12,167 bases of DNA from Deltaproteobacteria bacterium. GTDB lineage: Bacteria; Desulfobacterota; Desulfarculia; Adiutricales; Adiutricaceae. The notes beneath the pieces were generated by a model, which saw only the letters and a program-made list of their open reading frames with translations, was not told the DNA's origin and made no database searches. Below, in pieces: positions 6,122 to 12,167 of this stretch. The DNA lies in assembly GCA_031279155.1 (NCBI GenBank), contig JAITJB010000051.1:1-12167 (forward strand), written 5' to 3'. The first letter of the stretch is position 1. Each line of letters starts with the position of its first letter. The translations under genes were made by a program, and so were the position numbers.

Positions 6122-7510
6122 CTATTGTTTTTTATATTCAAAGACCAAAAGGTCGCCAGGGTTGGCCATAGTTTGTGAAGGCAGGCCCTTTTCGTCTATG
6201 ACGTTTCCGGCGTTATCGCAGATAACATAGATGGCTAGCCCGTCAGGGCTAATGAGCACCTGGCGGTAACGGTTACGGGTGTGGAAGTATTTAAAAATAT
6301 CGCCCTGGGCCTGCTTTTGGTCAGCGCTTAGGGGGACCCGATAGATGGCTCCGTTTTTAAGGCTACTTATGACGATAGAATTGCGCCATAGTTCAATGGG
6401 ACCGTCAGCCGGATAGTAGTCTAAGCTTGATGGGGCAATGGTGGCCCAGCCTAAGTAAGCGAGATCGCCAAATTTGGCGTCAGCAAAATTATAAGTGCTC
6501 GGCATGGTATAGAAGGTTCTAATGGGCTCTTTGTAGTCTTCGCGGTTGTGACTCGTCTCCTTAATGCTACTCTGATCGGCGGGCAGATAGACGTTACCTG
6601 GGACCTTATCGCAGTTTGGAACTTCTGACCAGTTGATGTAGGCATAAGCTTGATCGTCAGGGTAGCCGGCGATGAGCGGCCAGCCGTAATTGCCGCCAGA
6701 AACTATAATATTTAGCTCATCGTCGGTAGATGGCCCTTGCTCAACTTCAAAGAGCCTATCGCCTACGAAGACTAAGCCTTGGGGATTGCGGTGACCTAAG
6801 GTAAAGACGTGGCTGCGGACCCCATTTAATAGGGGATTATCTTGGGGAATACCGCCATCGGGCGTAAGGCGCAAGATTTTACCCACGTAGGCGGAAAAGT
6901 CTTTAGCCGCCACTTCGGCGGCTGTGGGTAATCTTTGGGCTTCGTTTAAGAGGCAGCGGTTGGCCCCCTGATTGTGGCCAAGCTCGCCTTTACTGAAATA
7001 GAGCATCCCATCGGGGCCGAAAGCTAAGCGCCCGCCCTGGTGGTCGGTCCAAGCCGGCAGGCCAGCTAAGATATCTACGGGCTCAATAAGTTTTTTGGCT
7101 TTGGCGTCGTATTTGTACCGAACTATCTTGTGGAGTTCTTTTTGACCGTCCATGTAGGTGTAATTTAAAAAAACTAGAGAAGATTTATCAAAGTCCGGAG
7201 CCAAGACCAGGCCCAAAAGTCCCTCGTGCTGAGGGCCGCTATGGACCTCTGGCACTTCCAAGAGCACGGTCTTTAGGCCGTCTAGGGGATTTACCTCAAC
7301 TACTCGCTTGCCTTGCCGTTCGGTTATCCACAATTTACCCTCGCTACCCCAAATCATGCCCCATGGGGCTTCTAGGCCCTGGATCACCACGCGGCCAGTA
7401 AAGGGCTCAGAGGTGGGTATGGCCATCGGGTCGGCCCAAGCCGGCCAGGCGACCATGGCTAACATGGCTACCAAAAGGCCAATTAAGCCAAACAAGTTTC
7501 TTTTAGTCAT
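6122..7510 (-). CDS. gdhB: Soluble PQQ-dependent glucose dehydrogenase homologue (exported)
   Basis: A 462-residue beta-propeller quinoprotein resembling Acinetobacter soluble glucose dehydrogenase along its whole length. That enzyme oxidises aldoses to lactones outside the inner membrane using PQQ and Ca2+. A signal peptide (1-26, ending AWA before DP) is clear. Positions equivalent to the known active site are kept: Q94, D156-H157 (DHQGGRL; H157 is the base), R241-N242 (HRNPQG), EQGP (257-260, Ca/PQQ loop), K385 and R414/R416 (NRYR). The position equivalent to Asp163, which supports the catalytic His, is Glu176 here (KGELG instead of IGDQG). The start is an ATG with AGGAG upstream and a good promoter at 7572-7600; the gene is monocistronic. 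Whether the substrate is glucose or another aldose, and which acceptor takes the electrons, is not visible. No pqq genes are present. Confidence 0.88.
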   Translation of the reverse strand: MTKRNLFGLIGLLVAMLAMVAWPAWADPMAIPTSEPFTGRVVIQGLEAPWGMIWGSEGKLWITERQGKRVVEVNPLDGLKTVLLEVPEVHSGPQHEGLLGLVLAPDFDKSSLVFLNYTYMDGQKELHKIVRYKYDAKAKKLIEPVDILAGLPAWTDHQGGRLAFGPDGMLYFSKGELGHNQGANRCLLNEAQRLPTAAEVAAKDFSAYVGKILRLTPDGGIPQDNPLLNGVRSHVFTLGHRNPQGLVFVGDRLFEVEQGPSTDDELNIIVSGGNYGWPLIAGYPDDQAYAYINWSEVPNCDKVPGNVYLPADQSSIKETSHNREDYKEPIRTFYTMPSTYNFADAKFGDLAYLGWATIAPSSLDYYPADGPIELWRNSIVISSLKNGAIYRVPLSADQKQAQGDIFKYFHTRNRYRQVLISPDGLAIYVICDNAGNVIDEKGLPSQTMANPGDLLVFEYKKQ

Positions 7511-7571
7511 GCTGAACTCCTAACTAAGGGTTTAAAATCCTGGACAAAAATCGCATTCCTGCTCGCTTGAC

Positions 7572-7600
7572 ATTTTAACACGGACCCCAAAAACCGCCAA
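7572..7600 (-). promoter_or_regulatory. Sigma70-type promoter for the quinoprotein dehydrogenase gene
   Basis: On the minus strand, TTGGCG (7600-7595) and TAAAAT (7577-7572) are separated by exactly 17 bases, four and five matches to consensus. The implied start near 7565 leaves a leader of about 55 nt before the ATG, which has AGGAG just upstream. Confidence 0.55.
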
Positions 7601-8088
7601 CCAAATAAACAACCGTTCGTTCGTGTGCTAAATGCGTCCAGACAAAAGTAGACAATTAGCGAGCCGGGATTTTTAGACAAAAAGAAAAATTATGGCTATT
7701 TTTAGTGTTTTTATAAAAACAAATTGCGAATAGAAGTTCATTATTTTTTGCTCTTTATCGCCCAAACTGGCCTCAAGTCCCAAGGAGCCAACTGGCCGAA
7801 GCTATTGTCAAATTTATGAGCTCTCAAAGGGATTGTCCAACTGAGATGATGTATTCTTCCCCCTGCAAATCCTGCACTGCAAATTGTATTTTTGTCCTTG
7901 CGGATGTGCTATACTTTAAAAGGAGTAATATGGCCTTTGTTGAATCGGGATCCTGTAAAAGTCAAATGCCGACCAAACAAATCTCACCATTTTTTACTAG
8001 TAGAAGGGCGACCGCCAACTTCTAAAATTTTTAAAAATTGGAATGTCTTTGATCTCAAAAGCAAAACTTAGTGTTTTTGGAAGTTACC
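7601..8088. other. AT-rich intergenic region with no confident gene
   Basis: A divergent gap of almost 490 bp, visibly richer in A+T than its flanks. It holds a 14-bp palindrome, GTTTTTATAAAAAC (7707-7720), and another, AATTTTTAAAAATT (8026-8039). Two short overlapping plus-strand frames are present. One is 7930-8025 (31 residues beginning MAFVES), with AGGAG four bases before its ATG. The other is 7904-8071 (55 residues, Lys-rich). Neither resembles a family I can name with confidence, and they cannot both be the main frame. The region could be a regulatory leader for the lipoprotein gene or decayed coding sequence. Confidence 0.5.
7907..7915 (+). promoter_or_regulatory. Candidate extended -10 promoter upstream of the lipoprotein-molbindin unit
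   Basis: TGC-TATACT is an extended -10 element with a near-consensus hexamer. No good -35 lies at 16-18 bases (TTGTAT is at 20), so it would rely on the TG extension. It could start a transcript near 7922 that reads through a leader of about 165 nt into the gene at 8089. Confidence 0.4.
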
Positions 8089-8715
8089 ATGAAATTTAGT
8101 GGGCTTAATTTTATGGCTCAAATCGCCTTGTGTCTCCTGTTGGCCTTTTCCGCCGGCTGTACGGTTAAGGCTGTCCAAAAAGAGCCCCAAAGCGTAGAAG
8201 ATACCCTTGGGCCAGTTCGGGCCGTTATTGAACACGGCGATTGGCTGGTCATTAGAGGGATAGGCGCGGCTGATAATTTAATTGGTTCCGCTACTAATAT
8301 GCCCTTCTCTCACTCTTCAATCTATGACGCCGAAAACGATCAAGTTATTGAATCTGATAGGCGCGGCGTCCATGTGACGCCACTGCCTGACTATCTATCC
8401 CACGCCACCAGAGTTTGGGTAGTTAAGCCCATGTGGGCTACCCCGGAAACTAGGCCACTGGCCGTTGAGCTGGCCCGAAGCTTTGTTGGCCGGCCCTACG
8501 ATGTGACCGGCCTCATAGGGTTAGGTCTACCAGAGAGCTACTATTGTTCGGAATTAGTTATGAGCGCCTGGAAACCCTTTATCGCCAAAAACGAAAAGAC
8601 CAATCCCATCCCCCTGGTCATATCCCCGGGCCGCCTCCACCATTGGGGCCGGGTGGTCTACGATTCCATGGAGATAGGCTTGGGCCAGGCGCCCGAAAGT
8701 ATGAAAAATAATTAA
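8089..8715 (+). CDS. Lipoprotein with YiiX/YebB-like NlpC/P60-superfamily cysteine hydrolase domain
   Basis: A 208-residue envelope protein. The N-terminus (Lys2, hydrophobic 8-20) ends in a lipobox FSAGC, with Cys24 as the lipidation site. The domain (about 47-195) has the order of the circularly permuted papain-like YiiX/YebB group: HGDWLVIRG (49-57), catalytic-type His75 in FSHSSIYD, GVHVTPL (93-99), GRPYD (134-138) and catalytic-type Cys153 in YYCSELV. Such proteins are thought to cleave amide or thioester bonds, in peptidoglycan peptides or acyl substrates; the target here is unknown. The ATG at 8089 is preferred because it gives a normal lipoprotein signal and has GGAAG five bases upstream; a GTG at 8071 would add six residues. 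The gene precedes the molbindin gene by 16 bp, and both end at the terminator at 9173-9232. Confidence 0.82.
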   Translation: MKFSGLNFMAQIALCLLLAFSAGCTVKAVQKEPQSVEDTLGPVRAVIEHGDWLVIRGIGAADNLIGSATNMPFSHSSIYDAENDQVIESDRRGVHVTPLPDYLSHATRVWVVKPMWATPETRPLAVELARSFVGRPYDVTGLIGLGLPESYYCSELVMSAWKPFIAKNEKTNPIPLVISPGRLHHWGRVVYDSMEIGLGQAPESMKNN

Positions 8716-8731
8716 TTTAAAGGAGTCTTAA

Positions 8732-9166
8732 ATGTCAAAGCCCGTTGCCACCAGTGCCAGAAATCAGTTCCCTGGTACGATTATTGACGTCATCCCCGGC
8801 CAGGTCAACACGGAAGTGACCTTGGATATCGGAGGTAATTCCAAGCTTACGGCCATTATCACCAATGCCAGCGCCAAAGAGCTAGATCTTAAACCGGGCG
8901 GTCAGGCTATTGCCCTCTTTAAAGCGACTTGGGTTATCATCTCCATCGATAACGACCTTAAGACCAGCGCCCGCAATCAATTTAAGGGCAAGGTTAAAAG
9001 CGCCAAAGAGGGCGCGGTTAACGCTGAAATTATTGTTGAAATTGCCGGCGGCGGAACTATCACAGCTATCGTCACTAATGAGAGTTACTCTACTTTAGCT
9101 CTCAAAGAGGGGCTCGAGGTGACGGCTCTAATTAAGGCCTCCCACGTGGTTATTGGCGTTAAATAG
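8732..9166 (+). CDS. Molbindin: tandem Mop (TOBE-like) molybdate-binding protein
   Basis: A 144-residue protein made of two similar Mop domains (about 7-72 and 79-143). They align closely: SARNQFPG/SARNQFKG, LTAIITNAS/ITAIVTNES, LDLKPG/LALKEG and IALFKATWVIIS/TALIKASHVVIG. Proteins of this build assemble into oligomers that hold oxyanions such as molybdate or tungstate in the cytoplasm, serving storage or homeostasis. There is no DNA-binding domain, so it is not ModE. AAAGGAG lies six bases before the ATG. The pairing with a lipoprotein hydrolase gene 16 bp upstream has no obvious functional logic, and no modABC genes are in the window. The ion bound cannot be told from sequence. Confidence 0.93.
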   Translation: MSKPVATSARNQFPGTIIDVIPGQVNTEVTLDIGGNSKLTAIITNASAKELDLKPGGQAIALFKATWVIISIDNDLKTSARNQFKGKVKSAKEGAVNAEIIVEIAGGGTITAIVTNESYSTLALKEGLEVTALIKASHVVIGVK

Positions 9167-9172
9167 TTTAGC

Positions 9173-9233
9173 AAAGAAAGAAAGCCCCCAAAAAACCCGG
9201 GCGACCGGGGTTTTTGGGGGCTTTCTTTCTTTT
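9173..9233 (+). terminator. Long hairpin terminator after the molbindin gene
   Basis: Arms 9173-9200 and 9205-9232 form 28 positions with a single A-G mismatch (9195/9210) around a GCGA loop of the GNRA class. The 3' arm ends in CTTTCTTTCTTTT, and the matching A-rich 5' arm makes it nearly symmetric. It could therefore stop transcription from both sides, including read-through from the M20 gene, whose stop lies 80 bp away. Confidence 0.93.
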
Positions 9234-9312
9234 CATTAATGTTTATGACGCCTTGGACTAAGCTGAAATAACCGCTACGATTTGGCCTAGGTTTAAAATA
9301 TCTTCTACGGGC

Positions 9313-10533
9313 TTATTTTTTCTTTTTTTCCGCCCGCGAGGGAAACTCATCGAGACAGGCTAAGATACAGGAAAACAGTAGGGTTTTCTCTCTTATGCTT
9401 TCACAACCCACCATCTCGCTAGTCGTGTGGATGTCGTACATGTACGGCCCCAAGGCGTCTAAGACGGGGACGCCGTAAGACGACAAAAAGCAGCCGTCAG
9501 AAGAGCCTGGAGAAGATTGCCTCGGTAGCTCGAGACCTAAAATAATTCCTATCTGCTTAACTTTTTCGTAAGCCTCTAAGGAAGCCGGAGTTGAGTTAAG
9601 GGGAGGAAAAGAGGTGGTTAAAGTGGTAGCGATAGTGCAGCCCGCGCCAAAGTCTGTAGTTTCTAGGGCTCTTACGGCGGCACTTATGAGGTCGAGCTCT
9701 TGGAGGTCATGGAAATTTACAAAAAAATCGGCCTTAGCGTGATCCGATACGATATCGGCGTGACAGCCGCCGAAAATCAGGCCAAAATTAAAGAAGCGGC
9801 CTAGGTTGGCATCGTTATTTTGGCAGAGACGGTCTATAGCCTTAGCTAGGGTCAAATTGGCGTCGGCGCCGCTCTGGTAGGCGCTTAAGCCGTGGGCCTG
9901 CCTACCAGTAACTTCTATGGTCCCGAAGGCGCAGCCCTTGCGGTCGGTAATTATGCCGTTTATGCCTCTAGCCGGCTCGAAGACAAAAGCTAGATCGGCG
10001 CAAATCGATTCCCTCTCATAGATGGGCTTAGCGGTTAACGAACCAGTCTCTTCGTCTGAGGTGTAAAGAAGAGTTAGCTCGGTGTCTTTTGGAAATAATC
10101 CCATTTGGCTAGCTAGTTTGGCCCCAAATAGAGAAACTACCACCCCGCCCTTACAATCGGCTACGCCTAGGCCAGAAAACTTATCGCCTTGGCGGCCAAA
10201 AGGGTGGAGGGCGGCTTGGCCAGGGGCAAAGACGGTATCTAGATGAGCCAAAGCCAGAAATTTGCGGCTAGCTTTGGGATCGCCCAATCTTACTATCAGG
10301 TGATCGCCTACATCGGGGGCGCTTTCGATTTGGGTAGAAAAGACTAGGCCCTCTGGCATCTGGTCTAAGGCTTTAAATATGACCTCAATAACCTTTTTAT
10401 TGCCCTCGACATTACCGGTCCCGCTATCGAAGGAGACTAGTGATTGTAAGAAATTTACTTGATCGTCAAAATTACTAGCAGACTTTTGTCTAAGCTCGCT
10501 AAGGGTTTCAGGGGTAAGGCGCTCGAAGGTCAT
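9313..10533 (-). CDS. M20 family metallopeptidase (glutamate carboxypeptidase-like)
   Basis: A 406-residue cytoplasmic di-zinc hydrolase of the M20/ArgE/CPG2 group, acting on peptide or acyl-amino-acid amide bonds. Metal and catalytic residues are all present: H97 and D99 (HLDTV), D126 (GVADCKGG, bridging ligand), E161 (catalytic) and E162 (TSDEETGS), E186 (FEPARG) and H369 (YDIHTTSE). The dimerisation domain (about 195-305) carries GRQAHGLSAYQSGADAN with H214, which completes the partner's active site in this family. There is no signal peptide. The protein ends in four lysines. ATG at 10533 is chosen because GGGAG sits eight bases upstream; the TTG at 10548 lacks a ribosome site. The gene follows the Opp/Dpp ATPase genes on the same strand, which suggests it processes imported peptides. 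The exact substrate is unknown. Confidence 0.92.
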   Translation of the reverse strand: MTFERLTPETLSELRQKSASNFDDQVNFLQSLVSFDSGTGNVEGNKKVIEVIFKALDQMPEGLVFSTQIESAPDVGDHLIVRLGDPKASRKFLALAHLDTVFAPGQAALHPFGRQGDKFSGLGVADCKGGVVVSLFGAKLASQMGLFPKDTELTLLYTSDEETGSLTAKPIYERESICADLAFVFEPARGINGIITDRKGCAFGTIEVTGRQAHGLSAYQSGADANLTLAKAIDRLCQNNDANLGRFFNFGLIFGGCHADIVSDHAKADFFVNFHDLQELDLISAAVRALETTDFGAGCTIATTLTTSFPPLNSTPASLEAYEKVKQIGIILGLELPRQSSPGSSDGCFLSSYGVPVLDALGPYMYDIHTTSEMVGCESIREKTLLFSCILACLDEFPSRAEKKKK

Positions 10534-10541
10534 AAATTTTG

Positions 10542-10546
10542 CTCCC
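10542..10546 (-). promoter_or_regulatory. Ribosome binding site fixing the M20 gene start
   Basis: GGGAG on the minus strand (10546-10542) sits eight bases before ATG 10533-10531. The upstream TTG at 10548 overlaps this site, so translation from it is unlikely. Confidence 0.7.
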
Positions 10547-10563
10547 AAAGGCAGCTATATTCG

Positions 10564-10654
10564 CTAAAATGGCTTAGGTTAGCTAGGTTAGATAAGATAG
10601 CTAAAATAGCAAAGATAGCTAAGTTAGTTAAGATAGCAAAGTCAGCTAAGATAG
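10564..10654. repeat. 9-bp tandem array between the OppF-type and M20 genes
   Basis: Ten units occur in a row with consensus near CTAAGATAG on the plus strand. They start at 10564, 10573 (10 bp), 10583, 10592, 10601, 10610, 10619, 10628, 10637 and 10646. The array fills most of the 155-bp space between the stop of the ATPase gene and the M20 ATG. Its consensus differs from that of the 9-bp array at 1760-1848. No terminator hairpin is seen in this gap, so transcription may continue through it. Confidence 0.88.
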
Positions 10655-10688
10655 AAAGAAGCTAATATCGGTTTGGAAAAATAATTAT

Positions 10689-11729
10689 CTAGCTTTTGGT
10701 TATGTTGTTTTGAAAAAGTAGGCAAGCAACCTGGTGGTTTTCGGCTACGGCTATCAAAGGCAGATCGGCTTTGGTGCACTCATTAGAAACCTTTTGGCAT
10801 CTCGGGGCAAACCTACACCCCGGAGCCGGGGAGATGGGACTAGTCACCTCGCCTTTTAAGACTTCTATCTCTTTATTGCGCATCTCAATGACCGGCTCAG
10901 GGATAGCCGAAAGAAGGGCCCGGGTGTAGGGGTGCTTGGGGTTTTTGAACAAATCGTCTGGCAGAGCTTTTTCCACGCATTGACCTAAGTACATGACCAT
11001 GATTTCGTCTGATATGTGGCGGACCACCGAAAGATCGTGGGTAATAAACATATAAGTTAAGCCCATCTCCTCTTGGAGATCCATTAATAAATTTAAGATC
11101 TGGGCCTGGATAGAGACGTCTAAAGCCGAAACAGGCTCATCGCAGACGATAAACTTAGGGTTTAGGGATAAGGCTCTGGCCACGCCGATTCTCTGGCGCC
11201 GACCGCCATCTAACTCGTGGGGGTAGAGATTGGCAAAGCGCCTGGCTAGACCGACCATATCCATTAATTGGGCGGCTCGGTTGAAGATGGCCTTTTTGTC
11301 GGGCAAAGTCTTATTGACCAGCATGTATTCGGCGATTATCTCCACCACCGACATCCTAGGATTGAGGCTAGAATATGGGTCTTGGAAGATTATCTGCATG
11401 TTGGTGCGGATTTTCTTTATCTTTTGCCGGCCGTAGTGGGTAATATCCTCACCTTGGAAAAAAATGCGGCCGCTGGAAGGCTCGATGAGCCTTAAAACTG
11501 TCCGGCCCAGGGTGCTTTTGCCGCAGCCTGACTCGCCAACCACGCCTAGAGTTTGGCCAGGAAAAATTGATAAGTTTACGTCATCTACGGCGTGGAGAAA
11601 TTCCCGCCCGATCTTAAAATACTTTTTTAGACCGTGGGTCTCAACCAATGGAGTCCGATCCGGGGCCTTAGAATTTTCAGGTATCTGAGGCGTCTGAGTT
11701 ATCGGGGGTATTTGGGCCATTTCAGTCAT
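10689..11729 (-). CDS. oppF: Oligopeptide/dipeptide ABC transporter ATP-binding protein, OppF/DppF type
   Basis: A 346-residue ATPase subunit that powers peptide import at the inner membrane with a DppD/OppD partner and two permeases. Motifs: Walker A GESGCGKS (65-72), Q-loop Q116, signature LDGGRRQ (173-179), Walker B FIVCDEP (193-199) and H-loop H231. The C-terminal oligopeptide-transporter domain starts at HPYTRALL (266-273) and has four cysteines, C305, C311, C318 and C336. Cysteines of this region bind a [4Fe-4S] cluster in mycobacterial Dpp/Opp homologues. The signature departs from the usual SGGQ (Asp for Ser, Arg for Gln). An N-terminal Pro/Gln-rich tail of about 28 residues precedes the domain. 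The ATG overlaps the end of the upstream ATPase gene by 8 bp, showing one operon. Peptide, dipeptide or nickel specificity cannot be read from the ATPase. Confidence 0.95.
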   Translation of the reverse strand: MTEMAQIPPITQTPQIPENSKAPDRTPLVETHGLKKYFKIGREFLHAVDDVNLSIFPGQTLGVVGESGCGKSTLGRTVLRLIEPSSGRIFFQGEDITHYGRQKIKKIRTNMQIIFQDPYSSLNPRMSVVEIIAEYMLVNKTLPDKKAIFNRAAQLMDMVGLARRFANLYPHELDGGRRQRIGVARALSLNPKFIVCDEPVSALDVSIQAQILNLLMDLQEEMGLTYMFITHDLSVVRHISDEIMVMYLGQCVEKALPDDLFKNPKHPYTRALLSAIPEPVIEMRNKEIEVLKGEVTSPISPAPGCRFAPRCQKVSNECTKADLPLIAVAENHQVACLLFQNNITKS

Positions 11730-12167
11730 CTGTGGGCCTAAGTTTAGTTTCTAGTTGGTTTTCCTTAAAAAGGTGGCACTTTATTGTTTGGCTGCCGTTT
11801 TTAATGTATGTAGGGCTTATTTCTCGGCAGATAGGCATAACTTCAGGGCAGCGGGGCGAAAAATAGCAGCCCGAAGGCAGATCGGTGGGATCGGGCATGA
11901 GGCCAGAAATAGGCTTTAAGCGCCGGACCTTTTGGTTAAGGCGGGGGATGGAGTCAAAGAGCCCTCGGGTGTAGGGGTGATGGGTCTGACCGGTAAAGAT
12001 GTCTTGGGCTGATCCGGTCTCAACTAATTGTCCGGCGTACATGACGGCTACGTTATCGCAGGTCTGGGCCACGATGCCTAAATCGTGGGTAATCATGATG
12101 AGGGCCGTACCTAGCCTATCTCTTAAATCGCGGATTTTTAAGAGCACCTGGGCCTGGATGGTCACAT
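11722..12167 (-). CDS. dppD: Peptide ABC transporter ATP-binding protein, DppD/OppD type (5' end beyond window)
   Basis: Only the last 148 codons or so are present. The visible protein opens inside the D-loop (VTIQAQVL, normally preceded by SALD), so Walker A, signature and Walker B lie outside the window, and the GTG at 12165 is an internal valine codon, not a start. The H-loop is present (MITHDLGIV), followed by VMYAGQLVETG and the C-terminal domain HHPYTRGLFDSIPRL. The Cys set GCYFSPRCPEVMPIC, plus a later Cys in KCHLF, parallels the four-cysteine site of the downstream ATPase. The stop overlaps the next gene's start by 8 bp. The two ATPases would form the asymmetric pair typical of peptide importers. 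Confidence 0.94.
   Translation of the reverse strand, partial: VTIQAQVLLKIRDLRDRLGTALIMITHDLGIVAQTCDNVAVMYAGQLVETGSAQDIFTGQTHHPYTRGLFDSIPRLNQKVRRLKPISGLMPDPTDLPSGCYFSPRCPEVMPICREISPTYIKNGSQTIKCHLFKENQLETKLRPTDD

Noticed and set aside
7930..8025. HigB/RelE-like toxin gene starting MAFVES
   Set aside because: Only the first six residues fit; no conserved toxin core follows and no antitoxin gene is present. It is kept only as a hunt item.
7922..8088. Molybdenum-cofactor riboswitch ahead of the molbindin unit
   Set aside because: I could not find the expected multi-stem arrangement or conserved core in this AT-rich leader.
10459..10665. Plus-strand frame ending in KIAKIAKIAK repeats that looks like an amphipathic peptide
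   Set aside because: The repeat comes from the intergenic 9-bp array and the N-terminal half is antisense to the M20 gene; no ribosome site supports it.
12163..12165. GTG as the start codon of a 147-residue protein at the right edge
   Set aside because: The following residues (TIQAQVL) are the interior D-loop of an ABC ATPase, so this is a truncated gene and the GTG codes for valine.

Overview
The window reads as ordinary bacterial chromosome, about half G+C by eye, with densely packed genes on both strands. Several genes start with TTG or GTG rather than ATG. The closely spaced tsaE-aspartate kinase pair, a two-domain molbindin and Dpp/Opp-type ATPases would fit a deltaproteobacterium (Desulfobacterota). 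That placement is an inference from gene content and not a proven assignment. I see no rRNA, tRNA, CRISPR array, intact insertion sequence or phage gene.

Layout. Positions 1-2295 (minus strand) hold a membrane protein with a bacterial PH-like domain, a zinc-finger-less DnaJ-type co-chaperone, and a polyprenyl-phosphate-type family 2 glycosyltransferase cut by the window edge. Positions 2575-3348 (plus) encode an unrecognised exported protein that converges on the next block with 4 bp between stop codons. Positions 3353-5121 (minus) are a tsaE-aspartate kinase operon with a good promoter. Positions 5306-5938 (plus) encode the 23S rRNA methyltransferase RlmE. This is followed by two back-to-back tandem arrays (16-bp and 13-bp units) and a strong terminator. 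Positions 6122-7510 (minus) encode an exported soluble PQQ glucose dehydrogenase homologue with its own promoter. A 490-bp AT-rich gap follows. Positions 8089-9166 (plus) are a two-gene unit, a YiiX-like cysteine-hydrolase lipoprotein and a double-Mop molbindin, closed by a very long hairpin terminator. Positions 9313-12167 (minus) hold a DppD-type ATPase (cut by the window edge), an OppF/DppF-type ATPase and an M20 metallopeptidase. This looks like part of a peptide-uptake and hydrolysis operon.

Functional links. The ATPase pair would energise peptide import across the inner membrane, and the M20 enzyme could then cleave imported peptides or acyl-amino acids in the cytoplasm. TsaE (tRNA t6A synthesis), aspartate kinase (entry to Lys/Thr/Met synthesis) and RlmE (ribosome maturation) are housekeeping. 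The glucose dehydrogenase would act outside the inner membrane and needs PQQ and Ca2+; no PQQ biosynthesis gene lies in the window.

The most unusual structural theme is a set of short degenerate tandem arrays (9, 16, 13 and 9 bp units) at gene borders. Two of them run into the 3' end of a gene, so that the repeat unit itself supplies the stop codon. I found no convincing novel multi-gene system.
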